Assembly: GCA_026004935.1 (NCBI GenBank)
Contig: BPKC01000001.1
Coordinates: forward strand, 1,713,491-1,777,490
Source of the DNA: Rhodothalassiaceae bacterium
GTDB taxonomy: Bacteria; Pseudomonadota; Alphaproteobacteria; Sphingomonadales; Rhodothalassiaceae
Direction: 5' to 3'
DNA length: 64,000 nucleotides
The translations under genes and the position numbers were made by a program. The notes under the pieces are model-generated. The model had not been told where the DNA came from. It ran no database searches and was given only the letters and a program-made list of their open reading frames with translations. Below are positions 47,968-56,648 of the stretch, in pieces (positions within the stretch are counted from its first letter, which is position 1; each line of letters opens with the position of its first letter).

Positions 47968-48837
47968 CTACCAGCGCAGCCGTTCCATCACGTAGTCCGG
48001 GCACACGCCCGCCTGCGCGAGAAGCGGGCCGACGCCGTTTTCCAGCTGGTCGGCATGCAGGCCGTGGCTGATCCAGACGCTGGCGAGCCCGGCGTCCTGC
48101 GCGCCGCGTATGTCGGTCTCCAGCCCGTCGCCGACGACGAGGATGTCGCGTCGCGCTGCGGGCGTTTCGCGCCCCAGGCGCCGGGCGGCCTCCTCGAAGC
48201 AGACGGGCGCGGGTTTGCCCGCCCGGATCACGACGCCTCCCAGCTCCTCGTAGAGATCCGCCAGAAGCCCCGCACAGGGGATGCGCCGCGCGCCCCAGCG
48301 CACCCAGCGGTCCGGATTGGCGCAGACCATGGGCACGCCGCGCCGTGCGGGTTCCTCGAGCAGCGGCCGGTGGGCGGCGATGTCCTCGTCAAGGGGGCCG
48401 GTCGCCAGCAGCACCTCCGCGCCCGCCGGATCGGAGACGGGACGGGCCGGCAGGCCGTCGACGAGCGGACGGTCGAAGTCGGGCCCCAGATGGAAGAGCG
48501 GCCGGCCCGCGAAGCGCGCGGCGATCACCGCCTTCGCGCAGTCGCCGGCGGTGACCACGGCATCGACCAGCGCGGGGTCGAGGCCCAGCTTCACGAGCCG
48601 CTTCAGCACCAGCTCGCCGGGGCGCGCGCTGTTGGTGAGCAGCGCGATCGCACCATCGCGTGCGCGAAAGCGCGCGAGCGCGTCGGCGGCATCCGGGAAC
48701 AGCGTCACGCCGTCGGTCAGCACGCCCCAGACATCGGCGATGAGGGCGCCGTAGCGGTCGGCAAGGGCGCCGAGCCCGGGCACCGGCCGCGGCGGGCGGG
48801 GACGCGCGGGCTCGAGGGGGGAGGGGGAATGCGTCAT
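47968..48837 (-). CDS. HAD-superfamily (class IIA) hydrolase
   Basis: 289 aa, TIGR01459-like. Motif I is IADVWGVLTDG, in which the first Asp is kept. Motif II is the Thr/Ser of ALLTNSARPG, the Lys is in RAGKPAPVCFEEA, and motif IV is VVGDGLETDIRGAQDAGLAS. The cap sits between motifs II and III as in NagD-type phosphatases. The substrate is unknown. The start ATG is 13 bases after the TipF-like stop codon, so the two genes are probably cotranscribed. Confidence 0.85.
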   Translation of the reverse strand: MTHSPSPLEPARPRPPRPVPGLGALADRYGALIADVWGVLTDGVTLFPDAADALARFRARDGAIALLTNSARPGELVLKRLVKLGLDPALVDAVVTAGDCAKAVIAARFAGRPLFHLGPDFDRPLVDGLPARPVSDPAGAEVLLATGPLDEDIAAHRPLLEEPARRGVPMVCANPDRWVRWGARRIPCAGLLADLYEELGGVVIRAGKPAPVCFEEAARRLGRETPAARRDILVVGDGLETDIRGAQDAGLASVWISHGLHADQLENGVGPLLAQAGVCPDYVMERLRW

Positions 48838-48850
48838 CGCCCGCCCGGCC

Positions 48851-50062
48851 CTACATCGGCAGCTCGCGCGCGAGCCGCGGCTCGCCGAAGAGAAAGCCCT
48901 GGGCGAGGGGGATCTCCTGCTCGATGAGGCCGACCACGTCCGATTCGGACTCGACCCGTTCGGCCACCGGCAGGATGTTCCGGCGCCTGAGCTCATGCGC
49001 CCATTCCGCCATCCGGTCCCGAAGCAGCTCGCGCGGGATCTTGACGAAGCCGACGCCGCGCACGGCAAGCCGCTCCGGCTCGAAGGCGGGGCTCGAGACG
49101 CCGTCCAGCGAGAAGCGGTAGCCCGAGCGGATCAGCATGTCGAGGTGGCGTTCGGTCTCGCGGTCGATGGCCGCGAAGCTGTCAGCGCGGAACTCGAAGA
49201 CGAAGCGGTCGGCGAAGTCGCGATTGGCCACCATGTAGTCGACGAACTGCGGGAAGAACTCGCGGTCGCGGATCGAGCCTTCGGCGATGTTGCAGAAGAA
49301 GCGCGCCTCCGGCTTGCGCCGGCCGAGCTTGCGCACGAGCTGGATGAGGCGGAAGAGCAGGAGGTTGTCCACCGTGCCGATGAGCCCGGACGAGGTCGCA
49401 AGCGGCAGGAAGTCCTTCGGGTAGACGAGCCGGTTCTCCTCGTCGCGCACGCGCGAGAAGCATTCGTAATGCATGTGCCGGCGGCTCGGCAGCGCGACGA
49501 TGGGCTGCAGGTAGAGATCGACGCGGTTCTCGTTGAGCGCGACCCGGATGATCCTGAGCAGGCTTTCCTCGTCGTATTCCTCGATGGGCAGCGGCTCGGC
49601 ACGCGCCGGATCCGGCCGGCGCACCGGCTCGCCGCCGTCCTGGCGCGCAGCCCCGCCCGCTTCGGGACGCGCGGGTGCGCCCGCGGTCTCATTCACCTTG
49701 CCGGCACCGCGCCGGGCGAGGGCCTGGGCGAGCAGCGTCTGCAGCACCTTGAGTTCATCGACGAGCGCGCGGTTGCGGTCGGCCTCGGACTCGCTGTGGC
49801 GCTCGAGCTCGGAGACGGCCGCCGCGACCTTGCCGTGCTGGCGGATGAGCTGCGCCGTGCGCTCCTCCAGCCGGCCGACGCGCGCGGCAAGCAGGAGTGC
49901 GGTGGTCAGCGACTGCACGAGCGCGCCCACGAGCGCGATCGCCGCCGCGATCCAGCGCGCCGTCTCCGCGGGGATCGCGAGTTGTGCGGGCGCCAGCCAC
50001 GCAAACGCCAGCGCAACGGCCAGATATCCCGCCGCAATCACGAGATGGACCAGCCAGATCAT
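48851..50062 (-). CDS. tipF: TipF-like protein with degenerate EAL domain
   Basis: 403 aa. Two N-terminal transmembrane helices (about 3-24 and 36-58) are followed by a coiled coil (RVGRLEERTAQLIRQHGKVA on to about 115), a disordered linker, and an EAL-type domain from about 165. The EAL motif reads ECF (HYECFSRVRDEENRLVYPKD). The catalytic DDFG region reads SLDGVSSP, and the KID position reads VKIP. Phosphodiesterase activity is therefore unlikely, though c-di-GMP binding could remain. The architecture is that of TipF, a polar flagellar positioning factor first described in Caulobacter. The HAD gene follows directly. Confidence 0.72.
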   Translation of the reverse strand: MIWLVHLVIAAGYLAVALAFAWLAPAQLAIPAETARWIAAAIALVGALVQSLTTALLLAARVGRLEERTAQLIRQHGKVAAAVSELERHSESEADRNRALVDELKVLQTLLAQALARRGAGKVNETAGAPARPEAGGAARQDGGEPVRRPDPARAEPLPIEEYDEESLLRIIRVALNENRVDLYLQPIVALPSRRHMHYECFSRVRDEENRLVYPKDFLPLATSSGLIGTVDNLLLFRLIQLVRKLGRRKPEARFFCNIAEGSIRDREFFPQFVDYMVANRDFADRFVFEFRADSFAAIDRETERHLDMLIRSGYRFSLDGVSSPAFEPERLAVRGVGFVKIPRELLRDRMAEWAHELRRRNILPVAERVESESDVVGLIEQEIPLAQGFLFGEPRLARELPM

Positions 50063-50178
50063 GCCGCCGCCCGTCCTTTCTCCGGCCTCTCATGCGCGCC
50101 CCGCGCGCCGGCGCCGCGGATCCTGCAAGATTTGGGCCGCCGGCGCAAACCCCTTGCGCGCGTCAACCGGGCGCGCTC

Positions 50179-50223
50179 TTGAACTCCGCCTGAGGAATGG
50201 TATATTCGCTTTGTCGAATATAC
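50179..50223 (+). promoter_or_regulatory. promoter with SqrR/BigR-like operator for the DUF2892 gene
   Basis: TTGAAC (50179-50184) and TATATT (50201-50206) are 16 bases apart. Over the -10 lies a perfect 9-bp inverted repeat, GTATATTCG-CTTTGT-CGAATATAC (50200-50223). Its centre fits ATTC-N8-GAAT, the site recognised by persulfide-sensing ArsR-type repressors SqrR/BigR. The match is by eye; no such repressor gene is in the window. Confidence 0.7.
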
Positions 50224-50271
50224 AGCCCGGACGCCGCGGCCGGGCTGCGGTGCGAGGAACAGGAGGGCGCC

Positions 50272-50475
50272 ATGAACATCGACCGGATGGTGTTTGCGAT
50301 CGCCGGCAGCTTCATCCTGATCAGCCTGCTGCTGTCGCAGATCCATGATCCGGCGTGGCTGTGGTTCACGGCCTTCGTCGGCGCGAACATGCTTCAGGCG
50401 GCGTTTACCGGCTTCTGCCCGCTGGCCAGACTGCTCCGGCGGCTCGGACGCAAGCCGGGGCCGGCCTTCACCTGA
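50272..50475 (+). CDS. DUF2892 small membrane protein (YgaP transmembrane-like)
   Basis: 67 aa from ATG 50272, with AGGAGG 5 bases upstream. It begins [20 protein letters not shown], has two transmembrane helices, and carries the conserved [17 protein letters not shown] segment with its single Cys. The family equals the membrane part of YgaP-type rhodaneses and is often found with sulfide or persulfide detoxification genes. That context is supplied here only by its operator. It is probably monocistronic; the next gene starts 66 bases later. Confidence 0.85.
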   Translation: MNIDRMVFAIAGSFILISLLLSQIHDPAWLWFTAFVGANMLQAAFTGFCPLARLLRRLGRKPGPAFT

Positions 50476-50540
50476 GCTGTTGCCCGCTCCGCCGCCCTGC
50501 GCCAGTCTGGCCCGCGCACGGGCGAGGGAGCAGGGCGGCG

Positions 50541-51386
50541 ATGCTGGACGAACGTCTGCTGGAGCTCATCGGCGGAAGGGATCGCCTGCGCGATGCGGCG
50601 GCGCTCGGCGGCGGCTGCATCGCGCCGGTGCTGCGCCTGACGCTGCGGGACGGCCGCAGGCTCGTCGCCAAGCGCACGCCCCATGCCGCGATCGAGGCCC
50701 GGATGCTGCGCGATCTCGCCGCCGACGGCGCGCCGGTGCCCGCGGTGGTCGCAACCGCCGGCGACTGGCTCGTGCTCAGCGACCTGGGTGGTGCGCCGGG
50801 GCTGGCGGACGATGCGGCGGCGCGGGCGGCGGGCCGTGCGCTCGCCCGGCTGCACGCGCACACGGGAGACGCCTACGGTCTTGCCTACGACGTCGTCATC
50901 GGCCCGCTCGCCCAGGACAACCGCCCGCAGGCCGACTGGTGCACGTTCTACGGCCGCCGCCGGCTCGTCGCGATGGCCGAGGAGGCCGCGGCCGCCGGGC
51001 GGCTGCCGCAGGAGGTCCTGACGCGCATCGTCCGGCTCGCCGAGCGGCTCGACCGCCATCTGCCCGCCTCGCCGCCGGCGAGCCTCCTTCACGGCGACTT
51101 CTGGCACGGCAACATCCTGACCACGCCCGGGGCTCTGTGCGGCTTCATCGATCCCGCGATCTGGCACGGGGATCCGGGCGTGGATCTGGCGATGCTGGAC
51201 CTCTTCGGCGCGCTCACCCCCGCCTTTCTCGACGGTTATCGCGAGGGCGGCGGCGAGGCCGCGGCCGCCCGCGACCGGGAGCTGATGGCGCTCTACCGGC
51301 TCTGGCCGCTTCTCGTGCACGTGCGGCTTTTCGGCGGCGGCTATCTGTCACAGGTCGTCCGCATCCTCGAGCGCTTCGGCGTCTGA
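50541..51386 (+). CDS. fructosamine kinase family protein
   Basis: 281 aa of the aminoglycoside-phosphotransferase-like kinase fold. The ATP-site Lys is in GRRLVAKRTPHAA; the catalytic loop is LLHGDFWHGNIL, and the metal-binding region is GFIDPAIWHGDPGVDLAMLD. These match fructosamine/ribulosamine kinases that help repair glycated proteins; the in vivo substrate is not known. GAGGGAGCAGGGCGG precedes the ATG. Its 3' end overlaps the convergent thpR by 39 bases. Confidence 0.87.
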   Translation: MLDERLLELIGGRDRLRDAAALGGGCIAPVLRLTLRDGRRLVAKRTPHAAIEARMLRDLAADGAPVPAVVATAGDWLVLSDLGGAPGLADDAAARAAGRALARLHAHTGDAYGLAYDVVIGPLAQDNRPQADWCTFYGRRRLVAMAEEAAAAGRLPQEVLTRIVRLAERLDRHLPASPPASLLHGDFWHGNILTTPGALCGFIDPAIWHGDPGVDLAMLDLFGALTPAFLDGYREGGGEAAAARDRELMALYRLWPLLVHVRLFGGGYLSQVVRILERFGV

Positions 51387-51950
51387 CCAGGGCAGGCGCG
51401 CGAGCGTCTCGAGGTCCGCGTCTTCGGCCGGAAAGCGCGCGAGCGCCGCGTATTCCGCGCCGGCCGGATGGGTCCGGCTTTCGAACAGCGTGAAATGCTC
51501 GACGATCACGGGCTCGGCGCGAAAGGTGGACAGCGCCGACAGCCAGGGCGTGATCGGCGCCGTGCGGCGCGTGCAGCGGGCGAGGGTGACATGGGCGGCG
51601 AACTTGCGGGTTTCCTCGGGCACGCCCGCCCGGCGCAACGCCCGGGTGACCTTGCGGGCGAGATGCGCCACCGGGGCCGCGTCCGCCACACCGGCCCACA
51701 GCACCCGCGGTTCCGCGAGCGTGCCGAAATAGCCCACCCCCTGCAGCGTCATGGGGAATCGGCGAAAGCGGATGTCGGCGAGCGCGCTCGTCACGTCTTC
51801 GAGCTGGTGGCGGTCCAGCTCGCCGATGAAGCGCAGCGTCAGATGGAACTGGTCGAAGCGCTGCCAGCGCGCGCCTTCCACCCCGTCGCACAGGTCCATC
51901 AGCCGGTCGCGCAGATCGGCCGGCAGCTCGATTCCGACGAAGACGCGCAT
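51348..51950 (-). CDS. thpR: RNA 2',3'-cyclic phosphodiesterase
   Basis: 200 aa, 2H phosphoesterase. The two catalytic HxTx motifs are in DQFHLTLRFIGEL and KFAAHVTLARC. It starts MRVFVGIELPADLRDRL, as is usual for LigT/ThpR. GGGGAG lies 7 bases before the ATG. It hydrolyses 2',3'-cyclic phosphates at RNA ends. It follows the esterase gene by 25 bases in the same direction and overlaps the convergent kinase gene. Confidence 0.9.
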   Translation of the reverse strand: MRVFVGIELPADLRDRLMDLCDGVEGARWQRFDQFHLTLRFIGELDRHQLEDVTSALADIRFRRFPMTLQGVGYFGTLAEPRVLWAGVADAAPVAHLARKVTRALRRAGVPEETRKFAAHVTLARCTRRTAPITPWLSALSTFRAEPVIVEHFTLFESRTHPAGAEYAALARFPAEDADLETLARLPWSDAEALEDADDL

Positions 51951-51975
51951 GGTTCCGCTCCCCTGTTCCGCATGA

Positions 51976-52725
51976 TCAACGCCGCCCGCCGCCCGCCGGT
52001 TCGTCCGCCTTGCCGGCGGGTTCGGCATTGGCGGCCGATGCGCCCTGCCGGCCCGGACAGCCGCCCAGCAGCGCCGCGCGCACGACCGGCGCGATGCGGG
52101 CGACGATCTCGCGCACGCCGGCGGCGTTGGGATGGATGCCGTCCGCCTGGTTCAGGGCCGGATCGGCGGCCACGCCGTCGAGAAAGAAGGGATAGAGGCA
52201 GACGCCGAAACGGGCCGCAAGCTCGGGATGGATGGCGTCGAAACGGGCGCGGTAGTCGGGGCCGAGGTTGGGCGGCGCGCGCATGCCGATGAGCAGCACC
52301 CTGAGGTTTCGCTCGGCGAGAAGCGTCAGCATCGCCTCGAGATTGGCGCGGGTGATAGCCGGATCGATGCCGCGCAGCGCGTCGTTGGCGCCGAGTTCCA
52401 GCAGCACGAGGTCCGGCCGGCGGTCCAGCCCGTCCAGCACCCAGGCGAGCCGCGCGCGCCCCGCGCTCGTCGTATCCCCGGAAACCCCGGCGTTGATCAC
52501 GGTGACGGCAAGCCCCTCTGCGCGCAAGGCCGCCTCGAGCTGCGCCGTGAAGCCGTCCGCCGGATCGAGGCCGTAGCCCGCCATCAGGCTGTCGCCGAAG
52601 CCCAGGATCACGTAATCCGCGCCCGGGCCGGCGGCCCGCGCCTCGTCGCGGACCGGCGCCGCCGCCAGCCCCGCCAGAAGCAGCAGGATAAACAAAAGTC
52701 CGGTCCGGCCGGCTCTGGCCAGCAC
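51976..52725 (-). CDS. tesA: SGNH/GDSL esterase, TesA-like (arylesterase / lysophospholipase L1)
   Basis: About 249 aa with all blocks of the SGNH fold: GFGDSLMAGYGL (Ser nucleophile), INAGVSGDTTSAGRARLAW (Gly), LELGANDALRG (Asn) and DGIHPNAAG (Asp, His). An N-terminal signal peptide (GLLFILLLLAGLAAAP, cleavage near EARAA) places it in the periplasm. No ATG is available near the start; GTG 52725 with an unusually close GGAGG is the best choice, so the first residues are uncertain. The neighbour on the other side of the gap is the ybbA/ybbP-type transporter, the same association as tesA-ybbA-ybbP in E. coli. Confidence 0.9.
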   Translation of the reverse strand: MLARAGRTGLLFILLLLAGLAAAPVRDEARAAGPGADYVILGFGDSLMAGYGLDPADGFTAQLEAALRAEGLAVTVINAGVSGDTTSAGRARLAWVLDGLDRRPDLVLLELGANDALRGIDPAITRANLEAMLTLLAERNLRVLLIGMRAPPNLGPDYRARFDAIHPELAARFGVCLYPFFLDGVAADPALNQADGIHPNAAGVREIVARIAPVVRAALLGGCPGRQGASAANAEPAGKADEPAGGGRR

Positions 52726-52932
52726 GCCCTCCGATCGGTCATCCTTGGACCGGCGCGGCCGTCGGGTGCGGTCGGCCCTGCCCGCTCCGTCGGGTTGTTT
52801 GCCGGTTTCACCGACGAACCCGACCAGCGGTGGGGCCGTGCGCTGCGGCCGGGAGTCGCCCGGATTTCTGCCGGGATCGCCGGCGAGACTGGTGGCTGAC
52901 GGGTTGGGATGCGCACGGGTGATGACGTATTC

Positions 52933-53050
52933 ACCGACACGTCGTTCGCCGGCTTGACCGGCGAACCCGGCCGACGGCGGGGCGAACTCCGTCGTTCGGT
53001 GTTGCGGCAGCGATCGGCTGGATCCGCCGGTCGAGCCGGCGGATGACGAG
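52933..53050. repeat. palindromic hairpin repeat cluster 5 (one complete doublet)
   Basis: One doublet: a TTCGCCGGCTTGACCGGCGAA hairpin (52946-52966), a 60-base spacer and a TCCGCCGGTCGAGCCGGCGGA hairpin (53023-53043), bounded by CGTC on the left and GACG on the right. A decayed hairpin with GCCGGTTTCACCGACGAACC lies to the left near 52800. The rest of the 530-base gap between the esterase and ABC genes holds no gene I can support. Confidence 0.8.
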
Positions 53051-53254
53051 AAAGAGGGCATGTCGGCAGACGATGGAAAGGCGGAAACCCACGCGACCGG
53101 CACCCCGATTCGTCGAACGACCGCCGGGGTGATGATCCAGTTGTGTGCTGAAGGGGGTTCTGCGACATGGGGCCGCCGCGCGGCGCCGGTGTGCCGGCAC
53201 GGTCGGAGGGTCGGCGGAAAGGAGCGTCGAGAGGGCATGGCGGGAAGCGGACGC

Positions 53255-53950
53255 ATGGATGATCCCCTCATCACGCTTGAGGAGGTGACGCTCACCTTGA
53301 GCTCCCTTGCGGGGCCCGTGCCGATCCTACGCGGGATCAGCCTCCACATAAAGAGCGGCGAGACGGTGGCGATACTCGGCCCGTCGGGATCGGGCAAATC
53401 GTCGCTGATGGCGGTGATGGCCGGGATCGAGAAGGCGAGCGGCGGGCGGGTGCGCGTCGACGGGGCGGAGCTCGTGACCATGGACGAGGATGCGCTCGCC
53501 CGCTTCCGCCGCCGGCGCATCGGCATCGTGCTCCAGGCCTTCCACCTCATCGAGACCATGACGGCGCTGCAGAACGTCGAGATCGCCCTGGAGCTTGCGG
53601 GATACGTGACGGACGCGGGGGGACGCGCGCGCCGGGCGCTCGAGGCCGTCGGGCTCGGCCACCGCCTCGACCACTACCCCGTGCAGCTGTCCGGGGGCGA
53701 GCAGCAGCGGGTGGCGCTGGCCCGGGCGCTGGCGCCGGGGCCGAAGATCCTGTTCGCGGACGAGCCGACCGGCAATCTGGACGGCGAGACGGGCCGCCAG
53801 GTCATCGACCTCGTCTTCGCGCTGCATGCCGAGAGGGGCGCGACGCTCGTGCTGATCACCCATGATCCGGCGCTCGCCAACCGCTGCGGGCGCGTGCTCA
53901 CCATGCGCGACGGCCGCATCGTCGCCGACGAGCGGGGAGGCGCCGCGTGA
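53255..53950 (+). CDS. ABC transporter ATP-binding protein, YbbA-like
   Basis: 231 aa from ATG 53255; an in-frame ATG at 53237 is also possible. Walker A is GPSGSGKSS, the Q-loop is in GIVLQAFHLI, the signature is QLSGGEQQRVALARALA, Walker B is ILFADEPTGNLDG, and the H-loop is LITHDPAL. This places it in the MacB/LolD/FtsE group. With the downstream FtsX-like permease (GTGA overlap) it forms a YbbA-YbbP-type exporter, and the divergent tesA-like gene completes the known association. The substrate is not established. Confidence 0.92.
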   Translation: MDDPLITLEEVTLTLSSLAGPVPILRGISLHIKSGETVAILGPSGSGKSSLMAVMAGIEKASGGRVRVDGAELVTMDEDALARFRRRRIGIVLQAFHLIETMTALQNVEIALELAGYVTDAGGRARRALEAVGLGHRLDHYPVQLSGGEQQRVALARALAPGPKILFADEPTGNLDGETGRQVIDLVFALHAERGATLVLITHDPALANRCGRVLTMRDGRIVADERGGAA

Positions 53951-56493
53951 CCGGCGCCGCCGCACCGCCGCGCTGGCGCGCCGCCTGGCGGATCGCGCGC
54001 AGCGAATGGCGCGCCGGTTTGAGCCAGCTCAAGACGCTCATCGCCTGCCTTCTCGTCGGCGTGCTGACGATCGGCGGGGTCGACAGCGTCAAGCGCAATC
54101 TGGAGGAGGGCATCGCCGACAACGGCCGGCGCCTGCTGGCAGGGGATCTTTCGGTCTCGCGCCTTCAGATCCCCCTGGACGACAAGGTGCGGCGGATGCT
54201 CGCGCGCTTCGGCACCGTGCAGGCCGGGGTGCGGCTCGTCACCAACATCCGGCGCGAGGGCGGGGAGGCGCCGGCGCTCGCGCTGCTGCGCGCCGAGGAT
54301 TCCGGCTATCCGCTCTACGGCGCGGTGCGTCTCGACCCGCCGATGAGCCTCGCCGAGGCGCTGGCGGCGGATGCGGACGGCCCGGGCATCGTGCTCGCGC
54401 CCGAGCTTGCGGACCGCCTGGGTGCGCGGCCCGGCGACCGGATCCGCGTCGGCAACGCCGTCTTCGTGCTGCGGGCGCTGCTCCTGGACGAGCCCGACCG
54501 GCTCGCCACCGGCATGCGGCTCGGGCCCACGGCGCTGATCTCGCTGGATGAGGTCGAGGCGACGGGGCTGCTCGCCTTCGGAAGTCTGGCGACCCATGTG
54601 CTGCGGCTTGCGATCGCGCCCGGGGGACCTGCGCCCCAGAAGGTCCGCGCCGTGCTGCTCGAGGCGTTTCCCGATGCCAATCTGCGCGTGATCACCGCCG
54701 ATCGCGCCGCGCCGGGGCTCAGACGCTTCCTCGACCGTTTCGGCCATTTCCTGCTGCTGGTGAGCCTGACCGCCCTGCTGCTCGGAGGCGTCGGGGTCGC
54801 AAACGGCGTCCATGCGTATCTCGCGCGGCGCGAGGAGGCGATCGCGACCCTGAAACTGATGGGCGCCGACCGCGCGACGGTCGGGGCGGGGTTCGCGCTG
54901 GTGCTGGCGGGCATCGTCGGCCTTGCGACGGCGATCGGTCTCGTGCTCGCGGCGGCGGCACCCTTTGCGGTCAAGGCCGTGCTCGCCGACGTCCTGCCGG
55001 TGCCCTATGCGCCGCGGATCGCCTGGGACGCCCTCGCATACGCGGCGCTCGCAGGCGTCCTGATCGCGGCGGCCTTCGCACTCGTGCCCCTTGCGCGGGC
55101 CGCGGCGCTGCCGGCCGGGCGGCTGTGGCGGCGGCAGGTGAGCAGCGAGCGCTGGCGTGCGCCGCGCGTCGTCCTCGTGAGCGCAGGCATGGTGCTCGCC
55201 GTCGCCGCCAGCGCGATCTGGCGCACGCCGCGGCCGGCGTTCGCGGCGATCTTCGTCGCGGGCAGCGCCTTGGCGGTCGTGCTGCTGTGGCTGTTGGCGC
55301 GGTTGATGCCGTGGATTCTCGGCGTGCTGATCCGGCGTCCGCGCGGCGGGCTCAAACTCGCGCTCGCCCATCTCACGCGGCCCGGCGCGCGCAGCGCCAG
55401 CATCATGCTCTCGCTCGGACTCGGGCTCGTGCTGTTTGCGACGCTGGCGCTGGTGGAGAGCAATCTGCAGACCGGGATCCGCCAGGACCTCGGCGCGCGC
55501 GCGCCGAGCTTCTTCTTCCTCGACATCCCGAAGGACGAGGCCGAGCGCTTCGCCCGACTCGCCCGGCGCTTCGCGGAGCGGCCGGAGGATCTGCGGCTCG
55601 TCCCCTCGTTGCGCGGGCGGATCGAGAAGCTGAACGGCCGGCCCGCCGATCCCGAGGCGGTGGCGCCCGACGTGCGCTGGGTGCTGCGCGGCGACCGCGG
55701 CGTGACCTTCGCCAGGGACGTTCCACCCGGCAACCGCATCGTCAAGGGCGCATGGTGGCCGCCGGACTACGCGGGCCCGCCGCGGGTCTCGGTGTCGGCG
55801 GAAGAGGCGGAAGGCCTCGGCCTCGATGTCGGCGACACCATCACGGTCTCGGTGCTCGGGCGCGAGATCACGGCGACCGTCGCCTCGCTGAGGGAGCTGT
55901 CCTGGCGCTCCGCCGGCTTCAACTTCGTGCTGGTCTTCGATCCCGCCACATTCGCGCCGGCGCCCTTTACCTGGATGGCGAGTCTGAGGACGCCGGACCT
56001 TGCGACCGAGGAGCGGGCCTGGCGCGCCCTCACGGAGGCCTTCCCGGTGGTCACCGCCGTGCGGGTGCGCGACGTGCTGGGCACGGTCGAGGAGCTGCTC
56101 GGGCAGATGGCGGCGGCGATCCGGCTGACGGCGGCGCTCACGATGCTGGCCGGGATCATCGTGCTGGTGGGCGCGATCGCCGCCGAGGAGCGGCTGCGCC
56201 AGCACGAGGCGGCCGTCTTCAAGCTGCTGGGCGCGACGCGCGCGCAGGTCGTGCGCAGCTTCCTGCTGGAGCTGCTGCTGATCGGGGCGATGGCCGCCCT
56301 GCTTGCGCTCGCCGTCTCCGGGCTGGCCGCGCGCTTCGTGGTGGTCGAGGCGCTGGAGCTGCCCTTCGCGTTCGACCTCGCGGTGACGGCCGGCACGCTT
56401 GCGGCAAGTCTTGTGGCGACCCTCGTGGTCGGCGGGGCGATCGGCTGGCGGGCGCTCAAGGCGCGCCCGGCCGCGCTGCTGCGCGAGGCCTAG
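53947..56493 (+). CDS. FtsX-like ABC permease, YbbP-like
   Basis: 848 aa, about ten transmembrane helices. One helix is at residues about 20-42. A periplasmic domain follows, then an FtsX module at about 255-410 (FGHFLLLVSLTALLLGGVGV, ATLKLMGADRATVGAGFALV). After a middle helix set come a second periplasmic domain and a C-terminal FtsX module (AVFKLLGATRAQVVRSFLLE). This double-FtsX layout is typical of YbbP. The GTG start overlaps the ATPase stop. Predicted role: export or extraction of hydrophobic compounds or lipids from the inner membrane, by family only. Confidence 0.92.
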   Translation: MTGAAAPPRWRAAWRIARSEWRAGLSQLKTLIACLLVGVLTIGGVDSVKRNLEEGIADNGRRLLAGDLSVSRLQIPLDDKVRRMLARFGTVQAGVRLVTNIRREGGEAPALALLRAEDSGYPLYGAVRLDPPMSLAEALAADADGPGIVLAPELADRLGARPGDRIRVGNAVFVLRALLLDEPDRLATGMRLGPTALISLDEVEATGLLAFGSLATHVLRLAIAPGGPAPQKVRAVLLEAFPDANLRVITADRAAPGLRRFLDRFGHFLLLVSLTALLLGGVGVANGVHAYLARREEAIATLKLMGADRATVGAGFALVLAGIVGLATAIGLVLAAAAPFAVKAVLADVLPVPYAPRIAWDALAYAALAGVLIAAAFALVPLARAAALPAGRLWRRQVSSERWRAPRVVLVSAGMVLAVAASAIWRTPRPAFAAIFVAGSALAVVLLWLLARLMPWILGVLIRRPRGGLKLALAHLTRPGARSASIMLSLGLGLVLFATLALVESNLQTGIRQDLGARAPSFFFLDIPKDEAERFARLARRFAERPEDLRLVPSLRGRIEKLNGRPADPEAVAPDVRWVLRGDRGVTFARDVPPGNRIVKGAWWPPDYAGPPRVSVSAEEAEGLGLDVGDTITVSVLGREITATVASLRELSWRSAGFNFVLVFDPATFAPAPFTWMASLRTPDLATEERAWRALTEAFPVVTAVRVRDVLGTVEELLGQMAAAIRLTAALTMLAGIIVLVGAIAAEERLRQHEAAVFKLLGATRAQVVRSFLLELLLIGAMAALLALAVSGLAARFVVVEALELPFAFDLAVTAGTLAASLVATLVVGGAIGWRALKARPAALLREA

Positions 56494-56546
56494 ACGGACG
56501 GCGGATCGGCTGCGACGAACGGCGGGGATGCGGCATCCGGTTTTAC

Positions 56547-56575
56547 TTGAAGTCCGCGGCGGCCGGCCCGATATT
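56547..56575 (+). promoter_or_regulatory. candidate promoter of the BAX inhibitor-1 gene
   Basis: TTGAAG (56547-56552) and GATATT (56570-56575) are 17 bases apart, in the only AT-rich stretch of the gap after ybbP. The leader would be about 70 bases. Confidence 0.45.
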
Positions 56576-56648
56576 GGGAGGCGGGGACGCGGGGCGATTC
56601 CCGCGCCCCGCTACGAGGACCGGACCGCAAGTGAGGAGCAGGACAATC

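Noticed and set aside
45975-48071. A 666-residue plus-strand frame over the SLC13 permease
   Set aside because: His/Arg/Gln/Glu-rich shadow of a membrane protein on the other strand; the permease has clear transport motifs.
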